A stretch of DNA of 22,299 nt from Campylobacteraceae bacterium (GCA_027023145.1 JALVWV010000326.1:1-22299), one strand, 5' to 3'; positions 1 through 7,126 are shown, counted from the stretch's first letter. Translations and numbers: made by a program. Notes: a model not told the origin generated them from the letters alone.

Positions 1-297
1 GGTATGGGTGATTATATTTCGGATACATTTTCTGAACGTGTAACCAAGGGCGCACACGCGGGTGCGCCCCTACGGGGGGTTGCCGTGGGTGATGTTGTGC
101 AATGGTTTAAAACTATGACAACCAACCAATACATCAATCACGTCAAATCCGGTATCCTCCCTCCGTTTGACAAACGAATCTGGCAACGTAATTATTATGA
201 ACACGTCATCCGCGACGATGCGGATTATGATCGGCTTGTCGCGTACATTGCTGACAACCCTGCGAAATGGGCTGAGGATATGTTTGCGAAATTATAA
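1..297 (+). CDS. REP-associated tyrosine transposase (RAYT, IS200-like), C-terminal part, 5' end outside window
   Basis: The reading frame is open at the window edge, so this is the 3' part of a longer gene. The visible end has the WQRNYYEHVIRD...YIADNPAKW signature shared by the IS200-like transposase proteins that act on REP palindromes. The FKTMTTNQYI segment just upstream holds a tyrosine that may be the nucleophile, though I cannot confirm it without the N-terminal HUH motif. Known members are single-strand DNA endonuclease/transferases that cut near REP hairpins and are usually domesticated single-copy genes. The peptide KGAHAGAPLRG is encoded by a REP-like hairpin lying inside the gene. 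REP-like palindromes also occur at 7044-7228 and 7911-8181. The gene is convergent with rnhA, 15 bp away. Family assignment is good; whether the complete protein is active cannot be seen. Confidence 0.8.
   Translation, partial: GMGDYISDTFSERVTKGAHAGAPLRGVAVGDVVQWFKTMTTNQYINHVKSGILPPFDKRIWQRNYYEHVIRDDADYDRLVAYIADNPAKWAEDMFAKL
48..69. repeat. REP-like GC-rich hairpin inside the RAYT coding region
   Basis: GGGCGCAC (48-55) and GTGCGCCC (62-69) are perfect reverse complements around a 6-nt loop. The hairpin is followed by CCTACGGGG. The palindrome is translated in frame as part of the RAYT protein. Confidence 0.75.
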
Positions 298-312
298 CGG
301 TGAAAAAAGATA

Positions 313-741
313 CTACCCCCGCAACCGCTCCGCCTCCCCCCGCGCCAGCTCATCACACCGTTCATTCTCAGCATGCCCGTCATGTCCGCGTACCCATTGA
401 CCTCGGACGGTGTGGGGGGCGGAGACTTCGAGGTATTCACGCCAGAGGTCGGGGTTTTTGACTTTTTTGAAGTCGCGTTTGATCCACGCCGGGAGCCATT
501 CGTTGATCGCTTTGACGACGTAGCTACTGTCGCTGACGACAGTGACGTCACAGGGCTCTTTGAGGAGTTTGAGCCCTTCGATGACCCCGCGCAGCTCCAT
601 GCGGTTATTGGTGGTGTGGGGTTCACCGCCGGAGTATTCTCGGCGGTTACCCCGATAATCAAGGATGCCGCCGTAGCCGCCGGGGCCGGGGTTGCCCAGA
701 CTCGAGCCGTCGGAGTAGAGAGTGATCTGCTTTTTGGTCAC
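313..741 (-). CDS. rnhA: Ribonuclease HI
   Basis: This enzyme cleaves the RNA strand of RNA-DNA hybrids, removing R-loops and lagging-strand primers. The 142-residue product is the usual length for bacterial RNase HI. It starts KKQITLYSDGSSLGNPGPGGYGG, giving the first catalytic Asp, and continues with the TTNNRMEL helix (catalytic Glu), VVSDSSYVV (catalytic Asp) and VRGHDGHAENERCDELA (the basic handle region and last catalytic Asp). I chose the GTG at 741 because an AAGGA sits about 6 nt upstream and homology begins there; the frame is open farther upstream but shows no conserved sequence. A TATAAT on the minus strand at 784-779 would place transcription start near 772. The gene diverges from the AlbA_2 regulator across a shared palindrome. 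Confidence 0.95.
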   Translation of the reverse strand: MTKKQITLYSDGSSLGNPGPGGYGGILDYRGNRREYSGGEPHTTNNRMELRGVIEGLKLLKEPCDVTVVSDSSYVVKAINEWLPAWIKRDFKKVKNPDLWREYLEVSAPHTVRGQWVRGHDGHAENERCDELARGEAERLRG

Positions 742-775
742 GATGGATCCTTGTCGGTGTGGTGATATTTTTGGG

Positions 776-804
776 GCGATTATACCGAATTTCGCTATAA
801 TCGC
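776..804. promoter_or_regulatory. 29-bp near-perfect palindrome with divergent -10 boxes (bidirectional promoter / candidate operator)
   Basis: GCGATTATA (776-784) is exactly complementary to TATAATCGC (796-804). The middle, CGAA-T-TTCG, is also symmetric, so only one flanking C/C pair breaks the 29-bp palindrome. Each arm contains TATAAT on the strand reading outward: minus strand 784-779 toward rnhA, plus strand 796-801 toward the AlbA_2 gene. No good -35 hexamer is evident on either side. A dyad overlapping two divergent -10 elements is the arrangement expected for an autoregulated bidirectional promoter; the binding protein is unknown. Confidence 0.6.
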
Positions 805-808
805 TTCC

Positions 809-2128
809 ATGATAGAGTCACACCGCATCGAATTCAAAGCCAAACTCACCGACGACCTCGAAAAAGAGGTGGTTGCCTTTTTGAATGCCCGGGAGGGAGG
901 GGTGATCTATGTCGGCGTGGATGCTGCAGGGGCTCCCGTTCCACAAGAATCGATCGACGCACTGCAACTCAAGATCAAGGATCGTATCAAACACAACATT
1001 GCCCCCTCAGTTCTGGGACTTTACGATGTCGCGATCGAAATCATCGATGGGGTGGATGTCGTCAAGATCATTGTCGCCAGCGGAAGTGAAAAGCCTTACT
1101 ATCTCAAAAAGCGCGGCATGTCCGAAAAGGGGTGTTTTCTGCGCATCGGCAGTGCAAGTGAACCGATGGATACCAAGATGATCGAGGAACTCTTCTCTCG
1201 CCGTACCCGCAACTCCATCGGCAAGATTATCTCGGGTCGGCAAGATTTGACGTTTGCACAGTTGAAAATCTACTACGAAGCCCAGGGGTTACAGCTCAAT
1301 AATAATTTTGCCAATAACCTTGAATTTCTCACTGAAGATGGCGCGTATAATTATGTTGCCTATCTCATGGCCGATCAAAACAATATCTCCATTAAAGTCG
1401 CCAAATATGCGGGCATAGACAGGGTGGCATTGATCGAGAGCAATGAATACGGGTATCGATCGTTGATCAAAGCGACAAAAGCAGTATTGGACAAACTGGA
1501 ACTCGAAAACGCAACCATGACGCAGATCACGCCCAAAGAGCGGTTGGAGCAACGCGTGTGGGATGCTGTTGCGCTCCGTGAAGCGGTGATCAATGCCATT
1601 GTCCATAACGACTATACCAACGAAATCCCTCCGAAGTTTGAAATCTTCGATGACCGGTTGGAGATCACCTCGGCGGGTAGTCTGCCCGAGGGGATGGACA
1701 CGCATGAGTTTTTTGAAGGGGTCTCCAACCCGAGGAACAAAGAGATCATGAGAATATTCAAAGATCTGGGGATGGTTGAGCAGTTGGGCTCGGGTGTGCC
1801 GAGGATATTGCGCAGCTATGACAAAGAGAGTTTCGTGTTTATGAACCATTTTACCCGAATGATTCTTCCAAAACAAATAGGTGGTCAAATAGGTGGTCAA
1901 ATAGGTGGTCAAATGAGTAACCCAATAGGTGGCTCAATCCATTTGACTGATCGCCAGCGGGATATCTTGAATCTGATCAGGCAGAACAACAAAATTAGTC
2001 GAAAAGCTTTGTCAAATCTATTGGATATTGCTGAATCAGCGGTGCAAAAACATATCGAAACCCTCAAAGAAAAAGGGGTCATAAAGCGGATCGGCGGCAC
2101 GCGTGGATGGTGGGAGGTGATGACATGA
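809..2128 (+). CDS. AlbA_2-domain (Schlafen-like) transcriptional regulator with HATPase_c_4 and winged helix
   Basis: The 439-residue product has three parts. An N-terminal AlbA_2 domain reads IEFKAKLTDDLEKEVVAFLNAREGGVIYVGVD. A middle part (about 255-350) has the HATPase_c_4 pattern ALREAVINAIVHNDY ... IFDDRLEITSAG ... GMVEQLGSGVPRI. A C-terminal winged helix (about 375-439) reads TDRQRDILNLI ... SRKALSNLLDI. A QIGG-repeat linker joins the last two. Databases often label such proteins RecG-like or ATP-binding; known roles are as transcriptional regulators, but targets are unknown here. The ATG at 809 is 7 nt after a TATAAT, so the message may be leaderless. An upstream in-frame ATG at 722 lies inside rnhA and before this promoter, so I reject it. 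The stop overlaps the dnaG start (ATGA). Confidence 0.85.
   Translation: MIESHRIEFKAKLTDDLEKEVVAFLNAREGGVIYVGVDAAGAPVPQESIDALQLKIKDRIKHNIAPSVLGLYDVAIEIIDGVDVVKIIVASGSEKPYYLKKRGMSEKGCFLRIGSASEPMDTKMIEELFSRRTRNSIGKIISGRQDLTFAQLKIYYEAQGLQLNNNFANNLEFLTEDGAYNYVAYLMADQNNISIKVAKYAGIDRVALIESNEYGYRSLIKATKAVLDKLELENATMTQITPKERLEQRVWDAVALREAVINAIVHNDYTNEIPPKFEIFDDRLEITSAGSLPEGMDTHEFFEGVSNPRNKEIMRIFKDLGMVEQLGSGVPRILRSYDKESFVFMNHFTRMILPKQIGGQIGGQIGGQMSNPIGGSIHLTDRQRDILNLIRQNNKISRKALSNLLDIAESAVQKHIETLKEKGVIKRIGGTRGWWEVMT
1874..1932 (+). repeat. 12-bp in-frame minisatellite encoding QIGG repeats
   Basis: The unit CAAATAGGTGGT occurs three times exactly (1874-1909), followed by two degenerate copies (CAAATGAGTAAC and CCAATAGGTGGC). 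It encodes QIGG QIGG QIGG QMSN PIGG, a flexible linker between the ATPase-like and winged-helix parts. The 12-nt unit preserves frame whatever the copy number. Confidence 0.9.
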
Positions 2129-3795
2129 TAGACAACAGCTCCATTGACGCGCTCAAAAATATCATTGACATTGTTGACGTGATCGGCAACTATGTCGAGC
2201 TCAAAAAAGCCGGGGCGAGTTTCAAAGCCAACTGTCCCTTTCACGGTGAAAAAACGCCGAGTTTCGTGGTGAGCCCTACTAAGCAGTTTTATCACTGTTT
2301 TGGGTGCGGGGTCGGGGGGGATGCGATCAAGTTTGTGATGGAGATTGAGAAGCTCACGTATCCTGAGGCGATCGAAAAACTGGCATCCATGTACAACTTC
2401 TCCTTGCAATACACCAAAGGGGGCAGCGACTACAGCGATGCCAAGCGGGTGCTTGAGATCGTCCAGAAGTGGTACCGCGCCAATCTCACCCACAATCCCG
2501 AAGCACAGCGCTACCTCAAAAATCGGGGGATTTCACAGGCTTCCATTGAGGCGTTTGGGGTGGGGTATGCCCCCGAGTCCGGAGCGGTGATGGAGTTTCT
2601 CCGCTCGCAATCCCTCCCGATGCCCAAGGTCGAAGAGGCCGGGGTGATCGCTCGGAGGGAGCGGGGGGACTATTACGCCCGGCTCCATCAGCGGATCACC
2701 TTCCCCATCTATGCTCCCGGCGGGTCGATCGTGGGATTTGGGGGGCGGACGATGAGTAACCATCCGGCCAAATACATCAACTCCCCCCAAACCAAGCTGT
2801 TCAACAAATCGCGCCTGCTGTATGGCTACCAACGCGCCAAAGAGGACATCTACACAAAAAAAGAGCTCATCGTCTGCGAAGGGTACCTTGATGTGATCAT
2901 GTTCCATCAGGCAGGCTTCACCACCGCCGTAGCGACGCTGGGGACGGCTCTGACCGCCGAGCACCTGCCGCTGCTGCACAAGGGGGAACCCCGGGTGATC
3001 CTCGCCTACGACGGGGACAAAGCCGGGGTCGCTGCCGCGCTCAAAGCTGCCCGGCTCCTCGCGGCGCACAGTTTTGACGGAGGGGTGGTGCTTTTTCCAA
3101 ATGGGCAAGATCCGGCTGACATGATTGCCGCCGGGCAGGTGGAGCAGGTCGATGGTCTCCTGCGGGGAGCCAAGCCGCTCATCCCCTTCGTCCTCGAGCA
3201 GATCGCTGGGATGTATGATCTGGCCAATCCGACGCAGAAAGAGGCGGCGTTTGGGGAGATGAGAAGTTTCCTCGCCTCCCTCACTCCGCTGATGCGAGAG
3301 ACGTTTGTCCCGCTGGCTGCGACGCAGCTGGGGGTCTCTCCGGGGCTCTTTGGCGGCAACCGGGACAACAGCTCAGTACGTCAGCGTTTTGAAGAGATGC
3401 AACAGCGGCAGGAAGACCCGGAGTGGCAAAGCATCCTCCGTACGCTCATCGAAGAGCCCCGCTTGATCGATGAGGTGATGGATGTGATCGGGATTGATAT
3501 GGTGGGCGCCTACCGGGAAGCGATGGAAGCGCTGATGCGCGGAGAGATGGAGCATCCGGCGGTACTGCACCTGAGTATGAATGATCGGATCCCCCTGTTG
3601 GATGAAGCGGAGCTGCGACAGGCGCTCCTGAAACAGCTGGAGTTGTATTACCGTCGGCGTTTCCAACAAGTAATGCGCGACCCTAATGTCCCCTTCGCCC
3701 AAAAAAGCTACATCCGCAATAAAATCCAACGGGACATTATCCCCAAACTTAAACGAGGAGAACTTATACCCTATGCGAGCGATTTCACTCTTTAG
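2125..3795 (+). CDS. dnaG: DNA primase DnaG
   Basis: This is the replicative primase that makes RNA primers on the lagging strand. The 556-residue product begins with a CHC2 zinc-binding domain: ligands C37, H40, C58 and C61 in CPFH...HCFGCG. The TOPRIM catalytic core follows, with LIVCEGYLDVI (metal-binding Glu, near residue 250) and LAYDGDKAG (near 293-301). The last roughly 150 residues are a poorly conserved helicase-interaction region, normal for this lineage. The ATG at 2125 has GGGAGGTGA about 5 nt upstream and overlaps the preceding stop, so it is probably translationally coupled. An in-frame ATG at 2107 lies upstream of that ribosome site and is less likely. The next gene starts inside the last 23 bases. 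Confidence 0.97.
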   Translation: MIDNSSIDALKNIIDIVDVIGNYVELKKAGASFKANCPFHGEKTPSFVVSPTKQFYHCFGCGVGGDAIKFVMEIEKLTYPEAIEKLASMYNFSLQYTKGGSDYSDAKRVLEIVQKWYRANLTHNPEAQRYLKNRGISQASIEAFGVGYAPESGAVMEFLRSQSLPMPKVEEAGVIARRERGDYYARLHQRITFPIYAPGGSIVGFGGRTMSNHPAKYINSPQTKLFNKSRLLYGYQRAKEDIYTKKELIVCEGYLDVIMFHQAGFTTAVATLGTALTAEHLPLLHKGEPRVILAYDGDKAGVAAALKAARLLAAHSFDGGVVLFPNGQDPADMIAAGQVEQVDGLLRGAKPLIPFVLEQIAGMYDLANPTQKEAAFGEMRSFLASLTPLMRETFVPLAATQLGVSPGLFGGNRDNSSVRQRFEEMQQRQEDPEWQSILRTLIEEPRLIDEVMDVIGIDMVGAYREAMEALMRGEMEHPAVLHLSMNDRIPLLDEAELRQALLKQLELYYRRRFQQVMRDPNVPFAQKSYIRNKIQRDIIPKLKRGELIPYASDFTL

Positions 3796-4771
3796 CGGCG
3801 GCTTGGACAGCATGCTGGCCATCAAACTCATGACGATGCAAGGCATCGATGTGACCGCCCTCTACATCAAGACCGGTTTTGGGAGCACCCATGACATCAC
3901 CGATGCACTTGCCAAGCGTGCCGAAATGGCTGGGGCAGAATTTCTCATGGCTGATGTGCGGGAGGAGTACATTCAGGATATCCTCTTCGACCCCGTGTAC
4001 GGCTACGGCAAAAACTTCAACCCCTGCATCGACTGTCATGGGTATATGTTTAAAATCGCCCGCAAGATGATGGAGGAGGTGGGGGCGTCGTTTCTCGTCA
4101 CCGGGGAAGTGGTTGGCCAGCGCCCCATGAGTCAGCGGGCGGATGCGCTTCGGCAGGTGAGTAAACTCGCTGGTGACAAGGAGGACAGACTCATCCTCCG
4201 ACCTCTATGCGCCAAACTCCTCGAGCCGACGACTCCGGAGATCGAAGGGTGGGTCGATCGCGACAAGCTCCTGGATATCTCCGGTCGCGCCCGGGATCGG
4301 CAGCTGGCACTCGCGGCGGAGTTTGGCTGGGACGATTATGAGAGCCCCGGTGGTGGATGCTTGCTGACCGACCCGGCCTTCAGTGCCAAGTTGCGGGAGT
4401 TTGTAGAGCATGAGGAATTGGAAGTCGAAGATATTGATCTGCTCAAATTTGGCCGCCATTTTCGCTTGCCCGAGGGGGCGAAACTTGTCGTCGGCCGCCA
4501 TCAGGAAGATAATGAAGCTTTACAGGCGGTTGACAACCCGGACTACCGACCGATCCGTCTGCCCGTACCCGGCCCTTTTTCACTGCTCCAAAAGAGTGCC
4601 ACGCCTGATGAGATCGAGTTGGCATTGACCATCGCATTGACGTATGGGAAAAGCAAGGCAGACGAATCCTACGACGTGACCTATGAGGAGCAAACGTATA
4701 CAATCCGCCCGTTTGCCACCAAGACCGAGGCACAGCAATACTTTTACAACCATATGAAGGAGGGGGCATGA
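3773..4771 (+). CDS. PP-loop ATPase, MnmA/TRMU-like tRNA thiolation family
   Basis: The 332-residue product starts MRAISLFSGGLDSMLA; SGGLDS (residues 8-13) is the PP-loop that adenylates a tRNA base or carboxylate. Two cysteine sites, C85/C88 in NPCIDCHGYM and C196 in PGGGCLLTD, are placed like the catalytic cysteine pair of MnmA-type 2-thiouridylases. The RPMSQRADALRQVSKLAG stretch is also typical of the family. The C-terminal part (about 215-332) resembles the RNA-binding module that often accompanies these proteins, but I place it only loosely. It is shorter than true MnmA and probably a distinct lineage-specific thiolase. It starts within dnaG after AGGAG (3756-3760), and its stop overlaps the next start. 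The exact tRNA position modified is unknown. Confidence 0.75.
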   Translation: MRAISLFSGGLDSMLAIKLMTMQGIDVTALYIKTGFGSTHDITDALAKRAEMAGAEFLMADVREEYIQDILFDPVYGYGKNFNPCIDCHGYMFKIARKMMEEVGASFLVTGEVVGQRPMSQRADALRQVSKLAGDKEDRLILRPLCAKLLEPTTPEIEGWVDRDKLLDISGRARDRQLALAAEFGWDDYESPGGGCLLTDPAFSAKLREFVEHEELEVEDIDLLKFGRHFRLPEGAKLVVGRHQEDNEALQAVDNPDYRPIRLPVPGPFSLLQKSATPDEIELALTIALTYGKSKADESYDVTYEEQTYTIRPFATKTEAQQYFYNHMKEGA

Positions 4772-4974
4772 GTACCGGATGGGGCTGTCAACACTTGACA
4801 AAAAATGGAGAAATCAACGAGTGGTGCCGCCTGCTCGAGCGGGAGTGTTCTCCGGGGCAGAACGGCTGCGTACTTTATGGAGAGTTTCTCTTTTCAGATC
4901 CACAGAATCCATCGAATAAAGCGTACGAAAAACGTAAAGCCAAGAAACGCTCGGACAATCCGCTGGGACGATAG
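4768..4974 (+). CDS. 68-aa cysteine-rich conserved hypothetical protein
   Basis: A short protein whose ATG overlaps the upstream stop (ATGA) behind a GGAGGGGG ribosome site, so it is very likely coupled to the PP-loop ATPase. It has five cysteines, four of them spaced WGCQHL ... EWCRL ... RECSPGQNGCVLYG, suggesting a small zinc or Fe-S binding knuckle. A basic tail (YEKRKAKKRSDNPLGR) could contact RNA. No signal peptide or membrane segment is visible. I do not recognise a named family. Context suggests a helper of the neighbouring tRNA-modification-like enzyme, but this is inference. Confidence 0.7.
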   Translation: MSTGWGCQHLTKNGEINEWCRLLERECSPGQNGCVLYGEFLFSDPQNPSNKAYEKRKAKKRSDNPLGR

Positions 4975-4991
4975 GACAAAAGGGGAGCAGT

Positions 4992-6065
4992 ATGATACAA
5001 ATCATGGTGATTGTGGTGATAGGTGTGTTGGCATTTTTCCCCTCATGCAGCACCTCTTCTAATCGGACGACACTCCAAGCCCCTTCAGAGAGATCAATCT
5101 ATTTTTCAGCCTTTCCCGATTTTGGTGGGAGTGAGGATCATGTCTCGGTTCAACGTATCAAAGATTTCGAGACCCTTGCAGGTAAGCCTCTCACTTGGGC
5201 GACCTTTTCTGACAACTGGTACAACGGCATTACTTATCCCAAAGCCGCCATCCATGCCATCCACGATGCTGGAGCGATCCCCTATGTCCGGCTCATGCCC
5301 CGCAGTGACGATGTTCAGGGGCACCCTGAGCCGCACTTTACCCTTCAGCGGATCATCAATGGGGTGTACGATACCAACTTGACACGCTGGGCACAGGATG
5401 CCCGGGCGGACGGGATCCCGCTGCTGATCGACTTTGCGGTGGAGATGAACGGGGACTGGTTTCCGTGGAGCGGAGTGTTTAATGGTGGCAAAACGACGGA
5501 CGGCTACGGGGACAAGCACACACCCGATGGCCCCGAGCGGTACCGCGATGCCTACCGGCACATCATCGATCTCTTCCGTGCGGCTGGTCTGCATCACGTC
5601 ACGTGGGTGTTTCATGTCAACCTCGCCTCGGCACCCGATGAGGCGTGGAACCATCCGAAACATTACTATCCGGGGGACGACTATATCGACTGGATCGGCT
5701 TCAGCTGCTATGGAGCCCAAACGCTGAGTGAGGAGTGGGAAGGGTTGGAGTTTTCCACCCAGCTGCGGGCGTACCAGAGTCAGATCCGGGCGATCAGCAC
5801 CCGCAAGCCCATCGCGGTACTGGAGTTTGGCGTCACCGATCACCATCCCGACGGGAACAAATCTGCCTGGCTTGATGATGCGTTTGCCACGATCCTCAAC
5901 AATCCTTGGATCACCTTCTCCGCCATCAATCCCTGGCACGAAGACTGGCAAAACGAAGATGAGAGTTGGAGCCGCCTCCGTCTCGACTCCTCCCCGGAAG
6001 TGACCCAGACATTTCGTAAATGGGTGAGCGATCCCCGGTTTGTCTCGACGGGGGTGTGGAAGTAG
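4992..6065 (+). CDS. Glycoside hydrolase family 26-like putative lipoprotein (beta-mannanase-like)
   Basis: The 357-residue product opens with a hydrophobic export signal ending FFPSC19, an imperfect lipobox that would anchor it to a membrane by C19. The mature part has the GH26 layout: TWATFSDNWYNG near 68-79, VEMNGDWFPWSG with the presumed acid/base E151, WIGFSCYG near 234-241, and VLEFGVTD with the presumed nucleophile E278. GH26 enzymes hydrolyse mannans or related beta-glycans. The usual His before the acid/base Glu (HEMNG) is Val here, so substrate or activity may differ. The start has GGGGAG at 8-13 nt upstream. It lies 17 nt after the cysteine-rich gene and is convergent with the next gene, with one base between stops. 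Family fold is likely; substrate unknown. Confidence 0.75.
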   Translation: MIQIMVIVVIGVLAFFPSCSTSSNRTTLQAPSERSIYFSAFPDFGGSEDHVSVQRIKDFETLAGKPLTWATFSDNWYNGITYPKAAIHAIHDAGAIPYVRLMPRSDDVQGHPEPHFTLQRIINGVYDTNLTRWAQDARADGIPLLIDFAVEMNGDWFPWSGVFNGGKTTDGYGDKHTPDGPERYRDAYRHIIDLFRAAGLHHVTWVFHVNLASAPDEAWNHPKHYYPGDDYIDWIGFSCYGAQTLSEEWEGLEFSTQLRAYQSQIRAISTRKPIAVLEFGVTDHHPDGNKSAWLDDAFATILNNPWITFSAINPWHEDWQNEDESWSRLRLDSSPEVTQTFRKWVSDPRFVSTGVWK

Positions 6066-6066
6066 G

Positions 6067-6612
6067 TTATCGTGCCACATTCACAGTTTTGACCACCTCG
6101 CAAAATGTTCCCTCCAGAGCAGAGAGGAAACTCCTGTGCACCACATCTGCTGCAAGTTGTCCTCCCTCAAATTCTAAATCCCGTGTCGCACACGCATCAC
6201 CAACCAATCGCATATCATAGCCCAGATCGTATCCGGCACGCACCGTGGTGTCGATGCACATATGGGTCATAGCACCACAGATGAGGAGCTCTTTTGTTCC
6301 TGATCGATCCAATACCGTTTGCAATGAAGTCTCCCGAAAACTATTGGGGTAGTGTTTTGGGATGATGGGATCGTCCTCGCGGATCGGCAGCTTATTATAC
6401 AATTCGACTCCCGGGGTTCCCCGTCTGAAAAAAGAGGCATCTTCGGAAGCGATGTGTTGCACATAAATGACCCGATTGCCTTGTCGGTGAGCGGTTGTGA
6501 TGAGGTTGAGTAGATTGGCATGTGCCGCTTCGATCCCGACAAGCTCCATCGCTCCGCCGGGATAGTAATCATTTTGCATGTCGATGACAAGGAGAGTTTC
6601 ATTAGGTTTCAT
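6067..6612 (-). CDS. Cysteine hydrolase, isochorismatase family
   Basis: The 181-residue cytoplasmic protein carries the complete isochorismatase-like triad: D11 in LLVIDMQNDY, K86 in PKHYPNSF and C119 in GAMTHMCIDTTVRAGYDLGY. Members with the MCID cysteine are amidohydrolases such as nicotinamidases, N-carbamoyl hydrolases or related enzymes; the substrate cannot be read from sequence. I start at the ATG ending at 6612 because AAGGA lies just upstream; seven extra in-frame codons exist farther up but lack that support. A minus-strand promoter (TTGACA 6664-6659, TAGGAT 6640-6635) fits this start. The gene diverges from an HxlR regulator, which is the typical arrangement for a controlled target. 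Confidence 0.88.
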   Translation of the reverse strand: MKPNETLLVIDMQNDYYPGGAMELVGIEAAHANLLNLITTAHRQGNRVIYVQHIASEDASFFRRGTPGVELYNKLPIREDDPIIPKHYPNSFRETSLQTVLDRSGTKELLICGAMTHMCIDTTVRAGYDLGYDMRLVGDACATRDLEFEGGQLAADVVHRSFLSALEGTFCEVVKTVNVAR

Positions 6613-6634
6613 GGTTGATCCTTTTTTTGGCAAA

Positions 6635-6664
6635 ATCCTACCCGATATGGTATACTTTTGTCAA
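6635..6664 (-). promoter_or_regulatory. Candidate promoter of the cysteine hydrolase gene
   Basis: On the minus strand a perfect TTGACA (6664-6659) is followed after 18 bp by TAGGAT (6640-6635). Transcription would begin around 6628, leaving a short leader containing AAGGA before the ATG at 6612. Confidence 0.5.
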
Positions 6665-6681
6665 GAACTTACATAAAAGTA
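6653..6681. promoter_or_regulatory. Candidate HxlR-type operator between divergent genes
   Basis: TACTTTT (6653-6659) and AAAAGTA (6675-6681) form a 7-bp inverted repeat with a 15-bp spacer. The dyad overlaps the -35 of the hydrolase promoter and lies before the regulator start. HxlR-family dimers usually bind such dyads between themselves and a divergent target; this assignment is inferred from position. Confidence 0.35.
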
Positions 6682-6719
6682 CTATACACACTAAAAAGAT
6701 ACCAATGGAGAAATGGATT

Positions 6720-7031
6720 ATGGAGAGCAATACCTATCAGTGCCCTTTTGAATACGCTCTGTCAATCATCGGCGGCAAATGGCGGGGATTGGCGATTTTT
6801 TATCTCGGACGCAACGGGGTGATGCGCTATTCTGAGCTGCGTCGTACGCTGGAGGGAATTACCCAGAAAATGCTCACCCAAACCCTCCGTTTCCTCGAAG
6901 CCGAAGGGATCATTACCCGTACTGTTTATCCGGTCGTTCCGCCAAAAGTGGAGTATCAGCTGACCGACAAAGGCGTAAAATTACTTCCGATACTGGATGC
7001 GTTGCAAGGGTGGGGTGAGGGGTATGTGTAA
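6720..7031 (+). CDS. HxlR-family winged-helix transcriptional regulator
   Basis: The 103-residue product has the HxlR signature: CPFEYALSIIGGKWRGLAIFYLG, then the recognition helix region YSELRRTLEGITQKMLTQTLRFLEAEGIITR, then the wing YPVVPPKVEYQLTDKG. C8 in the CP(V/F)E motif is the redox or electrophile sensor in several studied members such as YodB and HypR. I prefer the ATG at 6720 because GGAG (6707-6710) sits 9 nt upstream and the protein then begins at the expected distance before the conserved Cys. An in-frame ATG at 6705 is possible. It probably represses the divergent cysteine hydrolase and itself. Confidence 0.9.
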   Translation: MESNTYQCPFEYALSIIGGKWRGLAIFYLGRNGVMRYSELRRTLEGITQKMLTQTLRFLEAEGIITRTVYPVVPPKVEYQLTDKGVKLLPILDALQGWGEGYV

Positions 7032-7043
7032 AGGTGTGTTACT

Positions 7044-7069
7044 CATTCCCATGCTCCTGCGTGGGAATG
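7044..7069. repeat. REP-like palindrome, CATTCCCA family
   Basis: CATTCCCATGC (7044-7054) pairs with GCGTGGGAATG (7059-7069) to give an 11-bp stem (one G-T pair) and a TCCT loop. It lies 12 nt after the hxlR stop and could also serve as an RNA hairpin for that transcript, though no T-run follows. Confidence 0.65.
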
Positions 7070-7126
7070 CTTGCTGACCTGCCACAAACAAGGCAAGCTC
7101 TCTTTTTTCCATAAGTGTGGAGATCC

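Noticed and set aside
225..662. Open frames on both strands within rnhA
   Set aside because: They overlap a clear RNase HI in other frames and show no family motif.
722..808. Upstream in-frame ATG extending the AlbA_2 regulator by 29 residues
   Set aside because: It lies inside rnhA and before the TATAAT, and homology starts at the 809 ATG.
1874..1932. 12-bp direct repeats as a short CRISPR or iteron array
   Set aside because: They are inside a gene, in frame, without spacers, and encode a QIGG linker.
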